This document shows positions 45,112 to 56,036 of a DNA stretch of 64,000 nt, one piece after another. The notes under the pieces are model-generated. The model was not told where the DNA came from. It saw only the letters and a program-made list of their open reading frames with translations, and did no database searches. This DNA comes from Terebella lapidaria. Taxonomy: Eukaryota > Annelida > Polychaeta > Terebellida > Terebellidae. The stretch is taken from the NCBI GenBank assembly GCA_949152475.1, contig OX424561.1, forward strand, positions 26,158,481 through 26,222,480, given 5' to 3'. Numbering within the stretch: position 1 is the first letter of the stretch; every line of letters starts with the position of its first letter. The position numbers and the translations under genes are program-made.

Positions 45112-45831
45112 TTAGCATGTTGAGTATAAAATATAGTTTTCCAAAAAATTATGACTGGTTTCGAAGGCAGCTGCTTTAACACCGAAATGCCTCCAAGGCA
45201 TCTTTAGGCCTTGACGTCTAGTTTTCTTTTTTAATTGGGCCACTGACAAAATATTGATATTTGGAACTTTAGAAAACCAATTGTTCCATACGCGTGGAAA
45301 GTTAAATAAGGGAAATTTACTTACAAATTCAGAATTTAGGTATCTAACTGCAAATAGATCAGATTGTCGTGTTGTCCAGTTTATTTGGTTATCACAGTTT
45401 AATGGGAAGATTCCCTCGAATGAGTCTGGGAGTTTATTCTGATTATATTTAACCATGAAAAGAACAGTTTCATATTCATACAGATCCGTAAGTTTTAGTA
45501 TATTCACTTGTTTAAATAAAGGCTCAGTATGACTATTGTATTTAGCTCCCATTATAGTTCTGATTGCTTTCTTTTGAAGGACAATTGTATGTAGGGTAGA
45601 CATTGATGTAGTACCCCAAGCTAAGATGCCGTAAGTCAAATAAGGATTTATCATAGAGTAATATAGAGTTTTTAAACTCTGTAGGGGGATGATATTTTTT
45701 ACTTGTTTGATCATGTACAAAGCCCAACATATTTTTGTGTTTATGTGTTTGATATGGTCCTTCCAAGTAAAAAAAATCATCAATAAATATTCCTAAAAAT
45801 TTGGTGCTAGTACCTCCCGATTTTTGATGTC
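45112..45831 (-). mobile_element. LINE fragment, 3' part (end of the reverse transcriptase ORF)
   Basis: A 223-codon frame (45783-45112) reads like the C-terminal part of a Jockey/CR1-type LINE ORF2: LYYSMINPYLTYGILAWG, the thumb-proximal motif, then a KKKAIR-like block and NFPRVWN. It stops at 45112. The matching upstream piece is at 56770-57085, on the other side of the BEL element. ATGTC at 45827-45831 is the BEL target duplication. A frame change lies near 45780. Confidence 0.75.
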
Positions 45832-46573
45832 TGTAACTGCAGACGTTCTGGCTAGCTGGCAGTTACGTGTATGTCGTTGTGATGCTACACAGTTGACAAA
45901 ACTCACACCTTCAATCGTTTATTCTTCAATTCGTTGAGTCCGTACGAGGTGAGGTTTCAAAAACTACAAACAAAAGAAACCCACCATGAGCCATGTTATA
46001 TAAACGCTATAATGCCTTGTACGTAATGAACATTACAACATACTTGAATTTACTTGCATGATATTCAGATACGGCTTTCTGAATTCTACTAAGTACAATA
46101 TATGTCAACCATGAAAACATTCAAACATTCGTGGTAATTTCCAACCTAATTCTATTCACCACATTTACAAGAACATACAGACAAAATACTTCAATAGAAA
46201 CATTATCCTAAACAGAATACTATACACTTACTTCTGTGTAGGTTCCAAGTAGACATATACATCCAAACATGTAGAAAATGTCAGATATTTCATGAACGAT
46301 GTTGACTGGTCAAATCTTTGTACACAAGTGACAAACAAAGGATATACGACAGGTAAGTAGGCTACAAAAGGTCCCGGATGTAAATACACAAAATACACAC
46401 ACACAAAATATTATATGCAAAAGGTGGATTCGAACCAGGTACCTTGCAAACTATCAACTTCAGCTGTAATGCACATTACCAACTGAGCCACCAAGGCTGT
46501 TATAACATCTGATGTAGGACATATACTGTGTACGTTATGCCATGGGATACATCATAACGTTTGGGCATCCACA
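45832..46573 (-). repeat. 3' LTR of the BEL element
   Basis: It has the same ends as the other LTR, with a few substitutions and one microsatellite length difference. On the element strand a purine-rich GGAGCCGGGAA abuts it. Confidence 0.92.
46415..46502 (-). other. tRNA-like sequence within the BEL 3' LTR
   Basis: The minus strand reads GGTGGCTCAGTTGGTAATG, like a tRNA D arm or A box. About 45 bases later comes GGTTCGAATCC, an exact B box. A full cloverleaf is not convincing and the middle is longer than usual. The other LTR has the same block at 56612-56700 with one change in the B box (GGTTCAAATCC). Confidence 0.6.
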
Positions 46574-46682
46574 TTCCCGGCTCCATAAATTAACTCGGCA
46601 AAGTCAATTTATTACTATAATACAAAACATAAGATGACCAAATACGTTTCATACTCATACGCATCATGAACGATCATCGAGG

Positions 46683-48014
46683 TTAATCATTACTTTCAAC
46701 CAAAAGAACCAGCTTATTCACAGGTCTGCGTAATTGTGAGTGTTGCGTTTTCACCCTGACAGCACGGACTAATCCCTTACGATCAGATTCTGTTTCTACC
46801 ACACGAGCAAGAGACCATGCATTCCGAGGTAATGTGTCATCTTTGACCAGCACTATGTCTCCAATTTTAAGACTTCTCTGCGGTTTGTGCCACTTCTGAC
46901 GATTTTGAAGAACCAAAAGATACTCTGCTTTCCATCGACTCCAGAAGAGATTGGCAAGATATTGAACCCTGCGCCATATTTTCCTCAAGTACACATCTTC
47001 CTTTTGGAACACTCCAGGAGATGACAGAGTAACACATGACCTTCCGGTGAGTATGTGGCTTGGAGTCAGTGGCTCCAGATCATCGGGATCATTTGAGATG
47101 CTGGTCAGGGGACGAGAATTGAGGATCGCTTCAACCTCACATAGTAGTGTGTGGAAAGATTCTCTCTCAAGGCGAATACCATGCTCCTTCAGAATACCTG
47201 TCAACACCCTTCGCACTGTTCGTATTACCCTCTCCCACACACCACCCATGTGGCTGGCGGACGGTGGGTTGAAAATCCATTCAATTCCCGAACGTCTGAC
47301 GGTAGACCCAATCAAACTCTGATCCAGGTCTTCCAAGGCTTGTCGTAACTCTCTTTCAGCACCTACGAAATTTGTCCCATTGTCACTGTGGAGTTCCTTG
47401 ATATGTCCTCTTCTAGCTACAAATCGACGTAATGCATGTATGAAGGAATCAGTGTCCAAGCTGTCAGATACTTCCAGGTTCACAGCTCTACTGACGAGAC
47501 AGGTAAAAATAACCCCATAATACTTGACTTCTTTGCGTTTCTCCCGAATCAGAAATGGACCGAAGTAGTCAACCCCAGTATAACTAAATGGTGGTTGTGT
47601 GTCATCAACACCACATGTCGGCAGGTCTGCCATCTTTTGTTCCTGTGTGACCCCTCTGAGGTGACGGCAAGTTACACAACTAGTCAGGACATGGCGAACA
47701 GCAGCATTAGCTCCAACTATCCAAAACCTTTGTCGAATACTGGAAAGCACATGGTTTCTGCCTGCATGACCAAGACGTTTGTGCTCATCACGAATGACCA
47801 GAGTAGTCACATGGCTTTTGCGTGGTAGAATCATTGGGTGCCCAACTTCTTCTCGAAGTGTAGAACGACTAAGTCGACCGCCTACCCTGAGTACTCCGTC
47901 ATCAAGATATGGATCCAGAGAGCTGAGCTGACTTGATTGTTTGACAACAGGACGACCTTCCCGGCTCCTTGTGACGTCATCTTCAGGAGCCATAGACATT
48001 GACAATCTCTTCAT
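46683..48014 (-). CDS. BEL integrase region, 443 aa
   Basis: It has a zinc-binding HHCC segment (HKRLGHAGRNHV, CVTCRHLRG). The integrase core follows (VDYFGPF, LHSDNGTNFVGAE, then HMGGVWERVIRTVRR), with a BEL/Pao-type C-terminal DUF-like part (QKWHKPQRSLKIGDIVLVKDD). It is part of the element's polyprotein, not a host gene. Confidence 0.9.
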   Translation of the reverse strand: MKRLSMSMAPEDDVTRSREGRPVVKQSSQLSSLDPYLDDGVLRVGGRLSRSTLREEVGHPMILPRKSHVTTLVIRDEHKRLGHAGRNHVLSSIRQRFWIVGANAAVRHVLTSCVTCRHLRGVTQEQKMADLPTCGVDDTQPPFSYTGVDYFGPFLIREKRKEVKYYGVIFTCLVSRAVNLEVSDSLDTDSFIHALRRFVARRGHIKELHSDNGTNFVGAERELRQALEDLDQSLIGSTVRRSGIEWIFNPPSASHMGGVWERVIRTVRRVLTGILKEHGIRLERESFHTLLCEVEAILNSRPLTSISNDPDDLEPLTPSHILTGRSCVTLSSPGVFQKEDVYLRKIWRRVQYLANLFWSRWKAEYLLVLQNRQKWHKPQRSLKIGDIVLVKDDTLPRNAWSLARVVETESDRKGLVRAVRVKTQHSQLRRPVNKLVLLVESND

Positions 48015-48041
48015 ATCCTCCGGAAATGCTTGACGTTGAAT

Positions 48042-49670
48042 TCAGCCAATAATTACCCTTTCTGCATCATTGATATCTTGGGCACACAAGGGATACTTTG
48101 TTGGAGTCACAGAAACTTGTTTCTTTTGAGACAACACTTTGTTGCGCAGGATCTGCTTCACCTTCAGAAACACTGCTATGGCTCGCTTCAATCTGTACCA
48201 ATCTGAGAAGTACTCAACACTCTGTTTCGTTATGTCGTGCTCTGGATTGGTCGTTGCTACATTCACGTTCATTGTTGAGTCGACAGGATCTGATGGCATG
48301 GGAGTCGGCCAATTTTCTTCATCAGTCTTCAGGAACTCTGGACCCTGCAACCACCTCGCACCTAGTACCAAATCGTGAGCCTTCAAACCACGGGACGCTT
48401 CGTCTGCAGGATTCAAATCTGAGGCCACATGTCGCCATTGACTTCGATTTGAGAAGTTTCGGATCGTTTGTACACGATTGGCGACAAATACAGGCCACCG
48501 TTGCTGGTCGTTGGAAAGATAGTGCAACACAGTTGTTGAGTCAGTGTGGTAAGTTATCTCGATATTCTGTTGCAGTTCTCGTTTCATCTGCTCTGCTAAG
48601 CGAACAGATGTCACTGCAGCCGTCAACTCCAATCTAGGTATCGTTGTGGTCTTGAGGGGTGCAAGCCGAGCTTTTCCAATCAGAAAAGCAACATGGTGCC
48701 TCCCATCTTCACTAGTCTGACGTAGGTACACCACAGCACCATAGCCCTTCGTACTGGCATCTGAGAACGCATGTATCTGTAGAGACATCACATTATTGGC
48801 ATCCAAAGGCTTCAAACATCTACGGATTCTGAGCTTCTCCAACACCGGCAATGTGGTCAACCAGTCCTTCCACTTGGAGACGAACGTCTCGGGAACTTCG
48901 TCGTCCCATCCCAGCTCATTTTCCCGACACAGTTCCTGTAGAATACCGTTTGCAGGAAGGATTACAGGCGCCAGGAAACCAAGAGGGTCATAGAGGGAAG
49001 AAACTGTCGACAGTATGCCTCTCCTCGTCATTGGTTTCTCGTTGAGGACAACTGAGAAACTGAACTCATCAGTTTGTACATTCCATTGTACACCTAGGGC
49101 CCTCTCCACGGGGAGGTCATCATAGTCCAAATTGCGTTTCAGCATTTCCTTTGAACGTTCTTCAGGTGGGATACTCTTCATGACCTCGTGACTGTTGCAG
49201 GTGAACTTAGTCAGACGGAACCCACCTGCTGTGCATGCATGTCTGAGATCTTCCGTCAGCTTTGAGGCAGTTTCGACATTTTGCACTGACTTGAGACAGT
49301 CATCAACATAGCAATTGTGATGCATAACTTGAGTGACTTCTTCATCAGGTGCTGCTGAACCAGCCTTCCTCAAAGCAAAATTTGCCACACTTGGTGAAGA
49401 CACTGCGCCAAAAACATGGACATTCATTTGATATTCTACTGGATCAGTTTGGAGATTTCCATCTTGCCACCAGAAGAATCGTAAGAAGTTTCTCTGATTG
49501 ACTGGAACACGGACTTGGTAAAACATGCTCTCCACGTCTGCCATGAATGCTATGGACTCCAGTCTGAACCTGGTGAGCACCCCCACCAGAGCATTCGTAA
49601 GGTCTGGACCTTGGAGCAGTTGGTCGTTCAAACTGACACCACCAAATTTAGCACTACAATCCAATACCAC
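48042..49670 (-). CDS. BEL reverse transcriptase/RNase H region, 542 aa
   Basis: The reverse transcriptase has [15 protein letters not shown] and the catalytic YVDDCLKS. The Pao-type connection [21 protein letters not shown] follows, then RNase H ([26 protein letters not shown]). It is part of the element's polyprotein. Confidence 0.9.
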   Translation of the reverse strand: MVLDCSAKFGGVSLNDQLLQGPDLTNALVGVLTRFRLESIAFMADVESMFYQVRVPVNQRNFLRFFWWQDGNLQTDPVEYQMNVHVFGAVSSPSVANFALRKAGSAAPDEEVTQVMHHNCYVDDCLKSVQNVETASKLTEDLRHACTAGGFRLTKFTCNSHEVMKSIPPEERSKEMLKRNLDYDDLPVERALGVQWNVQTDEFSFSVVLNEKPMTRRGILSTVSSLYDPLGFLAPVILPANGILQELCRENELGWDDEVPETFVSKWKDWLTTLPVLEKLRIRRCLKPLDANNVMSLQIHAFSDASTKGYGAVVYLRQTSEDGRHHVAFLIGKARLAPLKTTTIPRLELTAAVTSVRLAEQMKRELQQNIEITYHTDSTTVLHYLSNDQQRWPVFVANRVQTIRNFSNRSQWRHVASDLNPADEASRGLKAHDLVLGARWLQGPEFLKTDEENWPTPMPSDPVDSTMNVNVATTNPEHDITKQSVEYFSDWYRLKRAIAVFLKVKQILRNKVLSQKKQVSVTPTKYPLCAQDINDAERVIIG

Positions 49671-49804
49671 CCGTATTTTGCCCGGCTTATGAGGATGATA
49701 GACACCATGGTGTGGTATATACCATACCTTTCCTGGACTTGTTTAGAGCTCATCGCTTGGCACCTTAGTAGCATACCCTCATTCTAGAATCTTGTCAATG
49801 AAGT

Positions 49805-51826
49805 CTACGTAATCAGTGCGGAAAGTCTCATCTCTGAGCATCTTTTTCTTCTGAAGAAGTGTACGTTGAGGACCTGCATCTTGTTGTTTGGCATACAAAC
49901 ATCATCAGCCCTGAAAGGCAGTGGGATCGTGAAGTGACCACCTTCTAACACGACACCCTGTTCAACTATATGTAGGAACTTGAGATCCTCTTGGGACTTC
50001 CCTCTCTCACCAGGATAGGTTTCTGCTCTGTACTCACAGAAGTCTCTTTCAAACATCTGCAACACTGACATCGGTGAAATGATTTCTTTGTACCCATCGA
50101 CCTCGTGTATCATTATTCTGTTGGACGTCATCCTTTGAGAATCAGAGCAGCACATTTCCAGAGGACCATAGATGGTCCACTCATGGCGCAACCGAACAGC
50201 AAAGGGACCGGATCCACTGGATGGAATCACTTCAAGTGGCTCTAGAGCCGATGGACAATTATTCCCGATAAGTAACCCGACCTCAATCTCTGGTCTGTAG
50301 GAAATCAGCTTGTTTGAGATACGTTTCAGGTGGGGCCACTTGCGGACGATATCTGGTGTTGGGATCTGAGCTGCAGTTACAGGAATCTCTTCACGTATAT
50401 AAGCCCAGGGTAGATCGACAGCATTTTGCTCATCCAAGTCAGTAACCACCAGGTCGTGTACCACCGTACTTCCAATACGACTCTTGCCATGCATCGTCTG
50501 GAGCTGCAGGGTTGTTTCAGTACCCCTGGCATCAAGTTGGCGTCTTAGATTGTCTGTCAAGAAACATCCGCCGCTACCATTATCATAAAATGCATAAGTT
50601 TCAATGGTACGGCCTTGACCCTTCTGGAAAATCTTGACAGGGACTATGGCATGCAAAATCACTGTGTCATTCACCGTGCACGAACTACTCTGGACAGACC
50701 CTTGGGTCCCTGACTGTGGGTTATCAGGAACAGGAATATCTGTTGACACATCAGCACTGTATCTAACTTGAGGGCGACTTCCGGATTTATTTGAATTGGA
50801 AGAGACAACACTGCTCACCTGGAAACCATCAACATGTAAACATGTAGGGTGTCTTTTCCCACATGAGCCACACCTTCTTTTACGAGTACAACCACTCGAT
50901 CTGTGGTTAACACCAAAGCAGGCAAAACATAAATGTTTCTTCTTGAGAAAATCTCGCCTGTCCTCAATTGACATGCCAATGAACTGTTTACAATCATCGA
51001 TGTCATGTGGATGTTGACAGTATGCACAAGTTCTGGTATTTGTGACATCAGCTTTGACATCAGTGGCAAAACTAGTACTCTTTTGCTTGGCCTTACCAGA
51101 CCCAGTTGACTGTTTACCTTTCTTGTCATTGGAACATGCATTGTCATTGTGAGATTTGACAGGAGGTTTGCCGTACACTGGGTCATTGGCTGTTTCAGCA
51201 GCTGAGACAACAAATTCAACCAAATCCTCATACAACATAATTTTCTGAAAGTTTTTACGCATTTTGTTAACTTGTTCACGCCATTTGTTCTGCAAGTAGA
51301 ATGGCAACTTTTGTACAACACAGAGCATATTTGGAGGATGGTTGAGGACACTCAGGTATGACAAGCTTTTCATTGCATTATTACATGTGATTAGAAACAA
51401 TGACAATTTTTTCAGACCAACATTATCTTCCTGTTTGACGATAGGCCAGTCCTGGATTTTCTTCAGGTACACCATACTTATCTTGTACGGATCTCCGTAC
51501 TCTTTCTGTAGGAGGTGGCGTGCCTGACTGTAGCCCTCGTCTGGAAGCATATGGAAGCAGCTGGCGATGATGTCTCTTGGCTCACCCTCCAGGTTTTGGT
51601 GCAGGTAGTATAGCTTATCGGCGCTGGTTGTTAGACGGGAGGCTATATGAGAGTCAAAGGACATGATGAACGTCATGTACTCTGTGACATCACCAGCGAA
51701 CTTGGGGACCTCTGGATGTGGTAGTGATAGCGTTGACAGCAGAGCATTCGTTGATATCAAGTGTTCATCAGGTGATGGCGATGGCAATGGTGCTGTACTC
51801 GGCATCCTAGGTGTAAAGGGTGGCAC
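49805..51826 (-). CDS. BEL gag/protease region, inner copy, 673 aa
   Basis: A Pao-type gag (KFAGDVTEYMTFIMSFD) leads to zinc knuckles (CAYCQHPHDIDDC, CFACFGVNHRSSGC). An aspartic protease follows (FYDNGSGGCFLTD). It is a near-identical copy of 53074-55122. Confidence 0.85.
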   Translation of the reverse strand: MPPFTPRMPSTAPLPSPSPDEHLISTNALLSTLSLPHPEVPKFAGDVTEYMTFIMSFDSHIASRLTTSADKLYYLHQNLEGEPRDIIASCFHMLPDEGYSQARHLLQKEYGDPYKISMVYLKKIQDWPIVKQEDNVGLKKLSLFLITCNNAMKSLSYLSVLNHPPNMLCVVQKLPFYLQNKWREQVNKMRKNFQKIMLYEDLVEFVVSAAETANDPVYGKPPVKSHNDNACSNDKKGKQSTGSGKAKQKSTSFATDVKADVTNTRTCAYCQHPHDIDDCKQFIGMSIEDRRDFLKKKHLCFACFGVNHRSSGCTRKRRCGSCGKRHPTCLHVDGFQVSSVVSSNSNKSGSRPQVRYSADVSTDIPVPDNPQSGTQGSVQSSSCTVNDTVILHAIVPVKIFQKGQGRTIETYAFYDNGSGGCFLTDNLRRQLDARGTETTLQLQTMHGKSRIGSTVVHDLVVTDLDEQNAVDLPWAYIREEIPVTAAQIPTPDIVRKWPHLKRISNKLISYRPEIEVGLLIGNNCPSALEPLEVIPSSGSGPFAVRLRHEWTIYGPLEMCCSDSQRMTSNRIMIHEVDGYKEIISPMSVLQMFERDFCEYRAETYPGERGKSQEDLKFLHIVEQGVVLEGGHFTIPLPFRADDVCMPNNKMQVLNVHFFRRKRCSEMRLSALIT

Positions 51827-52652
51827 AATTACTGTTCAGTGTGGATGTAATGCCCCCTTGCTGGTGTGATGTAGCTTCTATTACTTGTGTGATAGGCTGA
51901 GTAGGACCTGGTGTCTGCTGGGCTCTCTCACTTCGGTGATCAGGAGGAACATCAGGGACGTGGGACTTGTGATCGTCGAGATATTCATTCATAGCATTGT
52001 CCTTGAGTCCATCTTCAGCAGCGAACACTTTCTCACGAGCCCTGGCCTTTGCTAACTTGAGCTCCAGCTTTACAGTCTCCTCTTCATTCTTAAGTGCTTG
52101 TGTTTTCTGGAGAAGTGCCTTCTCTGCAAGCAGTTCTGCGACTTTGGCTTTCTCGAAGACATGTGCTGACGCAGCGGACTTTCGTGAATGGTAGGAATGA
52201 TTGCTAGATTTTTTCCCCAATAGCGAAGCTGTGTCACATTGATCTGTTATGCGTCGTTCAGTTCGTTTGATCCAGTCGTCGACTTGCCTGCGAAACTCTA
52301 TGATGGATATCTGTTTACTGTCAAAACGTTGAGACTCACTGTCCAGTACAGCTTCATCCTTGACAGCTTCACAGTGTTCAATATGGGCATTTTGATAGAG
52401 TATACAGAGTTCGTTAAACTGTTCAACAGCAGATTTCACCAGATGCAAATTGGATTCACTTGTCATGTAGCTGGTTATCTCATTACGTTTCTTTGTGATA
52501 TTTGACAGCGACACAGTGTGTTGGTTTTTCAAACGTCGAATGTGCTCGATCACTGCTTTCTCTGTCATTTTCCTGATTCGGCCTGTTTGGGAATCTTCTG
52601 GCTCCTTCTCGGCTGATTCATCTGGAGGATGATCATCGACTTGTGACTTCAT
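51807..52652 (-). CDS. BEL gag N-terminal region, inner copy, 281 aa
   Basis: It is a charged, helical protein with a likely coiled coil ([19 protein letters not shown]). It is typical of the segment before the Pao gag domain and duplicates 55103-56014. Confidence 0.75.
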   Translation of the reverse strand: MKSQVDDHPPDESAEKEPEDSQTGRIRKMTEKAVIEHIRRLKNQHTVSLSNITKKRNEITSYMTSESNLHLVKSAVEQFNELCILYQNAHIEHCEAVKDEAVLDSESQRFDSKQISIIEFRRQVDDWIKRTERRITDQCDTASLLGKKSSNHSYHSRKSAASAHVFEKAKVAELLAEKALLQKTQALKNEEETVKLELKLAKARAREKVFAAEDGLKDNAMNEYLDDHKSHVPDVPPDHRSERAQQTPGPTQPITQVIEATSHQQGGITSTLNSNCATLYT

Positions 52653-53058
52653 CGACTTGTGACTTCAAAGCAAAATTTGCCACACCTGCTGAAGTCACTG
52701 CGCCAAAAACATGGACATTCATTTGATATTCTACTGGATCAGTTTGGAGATTTCCATCTTGCCACCAGAAGAATCGTAAGAAGTTTCTCTGATTGACTGG
52801 AACACGGACTTGGTAAAACATGCTCTCCACGTCTGCCATGAATGCTATGGACTCCAGTCTGAACCTGGTGAGCACCCACACCAGAGCATTCGTAAGGTCT
52901 GGACCTTGGAGCAGTTGGTCGTTCAAACTGACACCACCAAATTTAGCACTACAATCCAATACCACCCGTATTTTGCCCGGCTTATGAGGATGATAGACAC
53001 CATGGTGTGGTATATACCATACCTTTCCTGGACTTGTTTGGAGCTCATCGCTTGGCAC
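52633..53058 (-). CDS. BEL reverse transcriptase N-terminal part, outer copy, 141 aa
   Basis: It holds [17 protein letters not shown] and the [10 protein letters not shown] motif. It is the partial reverse transcriptase carried by the outer duplicated unit. Confidence 0.75.
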   Translation of the reverse strand: MPSDELQTSPGKVWYIPHHGVYHPHKPGKIRVVLDCSAKFGGVSLNDQLLQGPDLTNALVWVLTRFRLESIAFMADVESMFYQVRVPVNQRNFLRFFWWQDGNLQTDPVEYQMNVHVFGAVTSAGVANFALKSQVDEVTSR

Positions 53059-53073
53059 CTTAGTAGCATACCC

Positions 53074-55122
53074 TCATTCTAGAATCTTGTCAATGAAGTC
53101 TACGTAATCAGTGCGGAAAGTCTCATCTCTGAGCATCTTTTTCTTCTGAAGAAGTGTACGTTGAAGCACCTGCATCTTGTTGTTTGGCATACAAACATCA
53201 TCAGCCCTGAAAGGCAGTGGGATCGTGAAGTGACCACCTTCTAACACGACACCCTGTTCAACTATATGTAGGAACTTGAGATCCTCTTGGGACTTCCCTC
53301 TCTCACCAGGATAGGTTTCTGCTCTGTACTCACTGAAGTCTTTCTCAAACATCTGCAACACTGACATCGGTGAAATGATTTCTTTGTACCCATCGACCTC
53401 GTGTATCATTATTCTGTTGGACGTCATCCCTTGAGAATCAGAGCAGCACACTTCCAGAGGACCATAGATGGTCCACCCATGGCACAACCGAACAGCAAAG
53501 GGACCGGATCCACTGGATGGAATCACTTCAAGTGGCTCTAGAGCCGATGGACAATTATTCCCGATAAGTAACCCGACCTCAATCTCTGGTCTGTAGGAAA
53601 TCAGCTTGTTTGAGATACGTTTCAGGTGGGGCCACTTGCGGACGATATCTGGTGTTGGGATCTGAGCTGCAGTTACAGGAATCTCTTCACGTGTATAAGC
53701 CTGGGGTAGATCGACAGCATTTTGCTCATCCAAGTCAGTAACCACCAGGTCGTGTACCACCGTACTTCCAATACGACTCTTGCCATGCATCGTCTGGAGC
53801 TGCAGGGTTGTTTCAGTACCCCCGGCATCAAGTTGGCGTCTTAGATTGTCTGTCAAGAAACATCCGCCGCTACCATTATCATAAAATGCATAAGTTTCAA
53901 TGGTACGGCCTTGACCCTTCTGGAAAATCTTGACAGGGACTATGGCATGCAAAATCACTGTGTCATTCACCGTGCTCGAACTACTCTGGACAGACCCTTG
54001 GGTCCCTGACTGTGGGTTATCAGGAACAGGAATATCTGTTGACTCAACAGCACTGTATCTAACTTGAGGGCGACTTCCGGATTTATTTGAATTGGAAGAG
54101 ACAACACTGCTCACCTGGAAACCATCAACATGTAAACATGTAGGGTGTCTTTTCCTACATGAGCCACACCTTCTTTTACGAGTACAACCACTCGATCTGT
54201 GGTTAACACCAAAGCAGGCAAAACATAAATGGTTCTTCTTGAGAAAATCTCGCCTGTCCTCAATTGACATGCCAATGAACTGTTTACAATCATCGATGTC
54301 ATGTGGATGTTGACAGTATGCACAAGTTTTGGTATTTGTGACATCAGCTTTGACATCAGTGGCAAAACTAGTACTCTTTTGCTTGGCCTTACCAGACCCA
54401 GTTGACTGTTTACCTTTCTTGTCATTAGAACATGCATTGTCATTGTGAGATTTGACAGGAGGTTTGCCGTACACTGGGTCATTGACTGTTTCAGCAGCTG
54501 AGACAACAAATTCAACCAAATCCTCATACAACATAATTTTCTGAAAGTTTTTACGCATTTTGTTAACTTGTTCACGCCATTTGTTCTGCAAGTAGAATGG
54601 CAACTTTTGTACAACACAGAGCATATTTGGAGGATGGTTGAGGACACTCAGGTATGACAAGCTTTTCAATGCATTATTACATGTGATTAGAAACAATGAC
54701 AATTTTTTCAGACCAACATTATCTTCCTGTTTGACGATAGGCCAGTCCTGGATTTTCTTCAGGTACACCATACTTATCTTGTACGGATCTCCGTACTCTT
54801 TCTGTAGGAGGTGGCGTGCCTGACTGTAGCCCTCGTCTGGAAGCATATGGAAGCAGCTGGCGATGATGTCTCTTGGCTCACCCTCCAGGTTTTGGTGCAG
54901 GTAGTATAGCTTATCGGCGCTGGTTGTTAGACGGGAGGCTATACGAGAGTCAAAGGACATGATGAACGTCATGTACTCTGTGACATCACCAGCGAACTTG
55001 GGGACCTCTGGATGTGGTAGTGATAGAGTTGACAGCAGAGCATTCGTTGATATCAAGTGTTCATCAGGTGATGGCGATGGCAATGGTGCTGTACTCGGCA
55101 TCCTAGGTGTAAAGGGTGGCAC
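53074..55122 (-). CDS. BEL gag/protease region, outer copy, 682 aa
   Basis: Same organisation as 49805-51826: Pao gag, two zinc-knuckle-like segments, then an aspartic protease (DNGSGG). It lies nearer the 5' LTR. Confidence 0.85.
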   Translation of the reverse strand: MPPFTPRMPSTAPLPSPSPDEHLISTNALLSTLSLPHPEVPKFAGDVTEYMTFIMSFDSRIASRLTTSADKLYYLHQNLEGEPRDIIASCFHMLPDEGYSQARHLLQKEYGDPYKISMVYLKKIQDWPIVKQEDNVGLKKLSLFLITCNNALKSLSYLSVLNHPPNMLCVVQKLPFYLQNKWREQVNKMRKNFQKIMLYEDLVEFVVSAAETVNDPVYGKPPVKSHNDNACSNDKKGKQSTGSGKAKQKSTSFATDVKADVTNTKTCAYCQHPHDIDDCKQFIGMSIEDRRDFLKKNHLCFACFGVNHRSSGCTRKRRCGSCRKRHPTCLHVDGFQVSSVVSSNSNKSGSRPQVRYSAVESTDIPVPDNPQSGTQGSVQSSSSTVNDTVILHAIVPVKIFQKGQGRTIETYAFYDNGSGGCFLTDNLRRQLDAGGTETTLQLQTMHGKSRIGSTVVHDLVVTDLDEQNAVDLPQAYTREEIPVTAAQIPTPDIVRKWPHLKRISNKLISYRPEIEVGLLIGNNCPSALEPLEVIPSSGSGPFAVRLCHGWTIYGPLEVCCSDSQGMTSNRIMIHEVDGYKEIISPMSVLQMFEKDFSEYRAETYPGERGKSQEDLKFLHIVEQGVVLEGGHFTIPLPFRADDVCMPNNKMQVLQRTLLQKKKMLRDETFRTDYVDFIDKILE

Positions 55123-56014
55123 AATTACTGTTCAGTGTGGATGTAATGCCCCCTTGCTGGTGTGATGTTGTAGCTTCTATTACTTGTGTGATAGGCTGAG
55201 TAGGACCTGGTGTCTGCTGGGCTCTCTCACTTCGGTGATCAGGAGGAACATCAGGGACGTGGGACTTGTGATCGTCGAGATATTCATTCATAGCATTGTC
55301 CTTGAGTCCATCTTCAGCAGCGGACACTTTCTCACGAGCCCTGGCCTTTGCTAACTTGAGCTCCAGCTTTACAGTCTCCTCTTCATTCTTAAGTGCTTGT
55401 GTTTTCTGGAGAAGTGCCTTCTCTGCAAGCAGTTCTGCAACTTTGGCTTTCTCGAAGACATGTGCTGACGCAGCGGACTTTCGTGAATGGTAGGAATGAT
55501 TGCTAGAATGCTTCCCCAATAGCGAAGCTGTGTCACATTGATCTACTATGCGTCGTTCAGTTTGTTTGATCCAGTCGTCGACTTGCCTGCGAAACTCTAT
55601 GATGGATATCTGTTTACTGTCAAAACGTTGAGACTCACTGTCCAGTACAGCTTCATCCTTGACAGCTTCACAGTGTTCAATATGGGCATTTTGATAGAGT
55701 ATACAGAGTTCGTTAAACTGTTCAACAGCAGATTTCACCAGATGCAAATTGGATTCAGTTGTCATGTAGCTGGTTATCTCATTACGTTTCTTTGTGATAT
55801 TTGACAGCGACACAGTCTGTTGGTTTTTCAAACGTCGAATGTGCTCGATCGCTGCTTTCTCTGTCATTTTCCTGATTCGGCCTGTTTGGGAATCTTCTGG
55901 CTCCTTCTCGGCTGATTCATCTGGAGGATGATCATCGACTTGTGACTTCTGGATATCTTCTTTAATTGTGTTGATGTCTTCATCTGACATGATCGTTGTT
56001 TCCACTTTCGTCAC
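55103..56014 (-). CDS. BEL gag N-terminal region, outer copy, 303 aa
   Basis: This is the first frame after the 5' LTR. It starts MTKVETTIMSDED and continues with a coiled-coil-rich charged region, shared with 51807-52652. Confidence 0.75.
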   Translation of the reverse strand: MTKVETTIMSDEDINTIKEDIQKSQVDDHPPDESAEKEPEDSQTGRIRKMTEKAAIEHIRRLKNQQTVSLSNITKKRNEITSYMTTESNLHLVKSAVEQFNELCILYQNAHIEHCEAVKDEAVLDSESQRFDSKQISIIEFRRQVDDWIKQTERRIVDQCDTASLLGKHSSNHSYHSRKSAASAHVFEKAKVAELLAEKALLQKTQALKNEEETVKLELKLAKARAREKVSAAEDGLKDNAMNEYLDDHKSHVPDVPPDHRSERAQQTPGPTQPITQVIEATTSHQQGGITSTLNSNCATLYT

Positions 56015-56036
56015 TCCATATAATTTTTGAAACTAA

